Shown here piece after piece: positions 62,092-64,000 of a stretch of DNA of 64,000 nucleotides. Origin of the DNA: Ornithinimicrobium sp. INDO-MA30-4. GTDB lineage: Bacteria > Actinomycetota > Actinomycetes > Actinomycetales > Dermatophilaceae. The notes beneath the pieces are model-generated. The model searched no databases. It saw only the letters and a program-made list of their open reading frames with translations, and was not told where the DNA came from. Each line of letters begins with the position of its first letter. Within the stretch, counting starts at the first letter, position 1. The stretch spans positions 248,001 through 312,000 of the forward strand of contig NZ_CP091056.1 in assembly GCF_021535045.1 (NCBI RefSeq), read 5' to 3'. A program made the translations under genes and the position numbers.

Positions 62092-62702
62092 CTACAGTGC
62101 GGCCGGCCAAGCGGCAGCAGTTCTTGGCCCCACTCAAGCGCTCGGGCTTGGACCAAGTCTTCGGCGCGATCGACATCACGCTGAAGGTGGGGCAACTCAA
62201 GTTGCAGTGGGGTAGCCCAGGTCGCATGCTTCGCCGCTGAACCTGGCCCGAAGCTGGGGCTGATCATCGGGTCCTGGCTCGTGAGGAGCACCGTCCCGGT
62301 GCCCTCGGCGTCAGCCAAGAGAGACGCCGAATGGTGACGCGCAGCGGCCAGGGCTTTCGTTAAGTCTTCCGGCCGAAGCGCCGGCACATCTGCCAAGAGA
62401 ACGGCTACTGGGCCTGCTGGCACGTTTGCCAACCCGGCGATGATGGCTTCGTTCAGGCCGGCCTGCGGGTCCGCGACCGTGCGGATGCGATGTTCGTCAG
62501 CGAACTTGGTGAGATAGCTGTCGTTGGAGACGAGAAATATGCGGGGAGCCGGGACAAGTTCGAGTGCCACGCTCAGCACGTCCATCGCCATTGCTCGGAC
62601 AAAAGCGGGCTTGTCGAGCGAGAGTGGCGTGATAAGTCGAGACTTCGCGGCGTCGGCCTCTTTGACCGGGATCACGAGCGACCAGGGAATCGGCATCATC
62701 AC
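62092..62702 (-). CDS. cofC: 2-phospho-L-lactate/phosphoenolpyruvate guanylyltransferase (one frameshift)
   Basis: Nucleotidyltransferase of coenzyme F420 synthesis (CofC, FbiD in mycobacteria), ~204 aa. WSLVIPVKEADAAKSRL is the N-terminal nucleotide-binding block, followed by FLVSNDS, DPQAGLNEAIIAGLANVPAG, VAVLLADVPALRPEDL and SPSFGPGSAAKHATW. A frame change near 62140 gives the usual end GVGPRTAAAWPAAL before TAG at 62092. Start GTG 62702 or the ATGs at 62699/62696. It indicates that the organism makes F420. Divergent from plsC. Confidence 0.88.
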
Positions 62703-62761
62703 GGCATCATTCTGGCCTATGGCCCGAGAAAGTCTGATGTTTCGCCGCCTGTGATGACAAG

Positions 62762-63526
62762 ATGGCAGGCGTGAAGAAGCAGCCCGCCCGGACAGCAGCC
62801 CCGAAGCCTTACAAGTTTGTCGTCGCGGGAGTGCGCCCTCTCCTGCAGGGGATCACCCGGCGCGATTGGCATGGAGGCGAAAACTTGCCTGCTTCAGGCG
62901 GCTTCATCGTGGCAGCCAACCATGTGTCCGAGATTGACCCCTTCACGGTGGCTCACTTCCTGGTGGACCATGGCTGTCCGCCGATGTTCTTGGCAAAATC
63001 GTCGCTCTTTGAGATCCCCGTGGCAGGTAAGGCGCTGAGTCACCTAGGGCAGGTGCCGGTCTATCGAGGCACTCGCAAGGCTGCGAACTCGCTCGCGGCT
63101 GCGGAAGAAGCGATCCGAACCGGTCATTGCGTGGTGATCATGCCTGAAGGCACGCTCACTCGTGATCCCGACCTGTGGCCGATGAAGGCGCACACGGGAG
63201 TGGGGCGCCTCGCCCTGCGGACCGGAGCTCCCGTCATACCCATTGGGCAGTGGGGTGCCCACGAATTGCTCGCTCCCTATGCCCGCCGGCCCACCAACCT
63301 CCTTAAGCGTCCAGTGATCCATGTTTCGGCCGGTCCGGCCGTTGATCTCAGTGACCTGGCCGGTCAAGCCCATCGCAGCAGCGCCATTTCTACGGCAACT
63401 GGGCGAATTATGGCTGGCGTCACCGCGCAAGTAGCCCGGTTTAGGTCCGAAGAGCCGCCGAGTGCGCCGTTTGATCGGTTCGCGCAGGACTCCACCAACA
63501 ATGACGCGACGGAATCTAATGACTAA
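62762..63526 (+). CDS. plsC: 1-acyl-sn-glycerol-3-phosphate acyltransferase
   Basis: Membrane-associated enzyme converting lysophosphatidate to phosphatidate. 254 aa, intact. Catalytic motif NHVSEID (Hx4D) in [14 protein letters not shown], motif [12 protein letters not shown], motif [16 protein letters not shown], motif [14 protein letters not shown] basic N-terminus precedes it. The stop overlaps gpsA by 8 nt. Together with gpsA it supplies phospholipid precursors; the cofC-plsC-gpsA neighbourhood is common in Actinobacteria. Confidence 0.93.
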   Translation: MAGVKKQPARTAAPKPYKFVVAGVRPLLQGITRRDWHGGENLPASGGFIVAANHVSEIDPFTVAHFLVDHGCPPMFLAKSSLFEIPVAGKALSHLGQVPVYRGTRKAANSLAAAEEAIRTGHCVVIMPEGTLTRDPDLWPMKAHTGVGRLALRTGAPVIPIGQWGAHELLAPYARRPTNLLKRPVIHVSAGPAVDLSDLAGQAHRSSAISTATGRIMAGVTAQVARFRSEEPPSAPFDRFAQDSTNNDATESND

Positions 63527-64000
63527 GCGAGTTGCGGTCATGGGTGCTGGCTCATGGGGCACTGCCTATGCGGCGATCGTGGCGGATGTAGGCCATGAGG
63601 TCACCATCTATGCCCGACGACCAGAAGTGGCCGACAGGATCAACAAGCAGCATCGAAATCCGGACTACCTGCCTGACTTGGTGCTGCCCCCACTATTCGG
63701 GCCACCAGCGACCCGCGCGAGGCGGCCAGTGAAGCCGATGCAGTGATCTTGGCTGTGCCCTCCCAGTCCCTGCGTGGCAACCTCGAAGCGTGGGGTGATT
63801 GCCTGCCATCAGGTGCCCTGGTTGTCTCGCTGATGAAGGGCATTGAACTGGGCACCGGAATGCGGATGAGTGAGGTCATCCAAGAGTCGGGTGCCGTGGA
63901 TCAAAGCCGCATCGTGGTTGTCTCGGGCCCGAACCTGTTCAAGGAGATTGCGGCCAAACAACCGGCTGCGTCGGTCGTTGCTGCGTCAGACATTGAAGCC
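63519..64000 (+). CDS. gpsA: Glycerol-3-phosphate dehydrogenase [NAD(P)+], truncated by window end (one frameshift)
   Basis: Reduces dihydroxyacetone phosphate to glycerol-3-phosphate for lipids. The first ~160 codons are present: [20 protein letters not shown] with the GxGxxG nucleotide-binding loop, [20 protein letters not shown]. After a break near 63700 follow [36 protein letters not shown] and [22 protein letters not shown] 63519 lies inside the plsC end, so the two are coupled. The rest is beyond the window. Confidence 0.93.

Overview
The window is a chromosomal segment of a high-G+C Actinomycetota bacterium (roughly 60% G+C by eye, not computed). The evidence is gene content and order: the actinobacterial run ftsK - rimO - pgsA - cinA - clgR ... 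DUF3046 ... recA - recX - miaB, the block prfB - ftsE - ftsX - M23 hydrolase - smpB - ssrA, and lineage-typical proteins (ClgR, DUF3046, DUF3039, DUF2017, CofC/FbiD of F420 synthesis, a TIGR03083-type protein, DUF2510-RDD). A Micrococcales-like organism is plausible, but this is an inference. I see no rRNA, IS element, prophage or CRISPR array.

Layout. 0-8.6 kb: FtsK translocase, an ion channel, RimO, PgsA, CinA, ClgR, an Nei-type DNA glycosylase and a membrane-anchored M15/LAS-like protein. 8.6-13.5 kb: a giant Lhr helicase on the minus strand. 13.7-18.9 kb: a heterodimeric ABC exporter with one degenerate site per subunit, a membrane protein and DUF3046. 18.9-23.1 kb: two tandem paralogous PAS-histidine kinase-receiver hybrid kinases. 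23.3-25.7 kb: lysC-asd operon. 25.8-30.6 kb: NYN/OST-HTH protein, recA (with an SOS box), recX and miaB. 30.7-32.7 kb: a Tat/lipoprotein metallo-beta-lactamase-fold protein and two membrane proteins. 32.7-41.5 kb: a large FHA/FtsK-SpoIIIE (EssC/EccC-like) ATPase divergent from a reduced Tad pilus operon. 41.7-45.2 kb: HAD phosphatase, nitronate monooxygenase and prfB. 45.3-49.6 kb: FtsEX with its coiled-coil M23 hydrolase, then SmpB and tmRNA. 49.6-59.2 kb: EamA permease, thioredoxin, ACT-malic enzyme, VanZ-like, YqgE, DUF3039, DEAD/DEAH helicase, RDD protein, pncB-pncA, clpS and DUF2017. 59.2-64 kb: gltX, tRNA-Gln, tRNA-Glu, an HU-like protein, a small beta-barrel protein, cofC, plsC and gpsA (cut by the window end).

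A dominant technical feature is frameshifting. About 35 conserved genes are interrupted by roughly 70 single-base frameshifts, often explained by one missing base in a short G/C run, with perfect family-like sequence continuing in another frame. The sequence therefore looks like an uncorrected long-read assembly. I annotate each such gene as one full-length CDS and give approximate break points; I do not call them pseudogenes.

The least expected signals are a 21-bp pair of complementary flanks that would seal the tmRNA precursor into a stalk, the tandem hybrid kinases with duplicated leaders, the structured tad/EssC-like intergenic region (two DnaA-box-like sites, an operator-like inverted repeat and a 14-bp hairpin), and an HU protein whose usual Lys/Ala tail is replaced by unrelated sequence.
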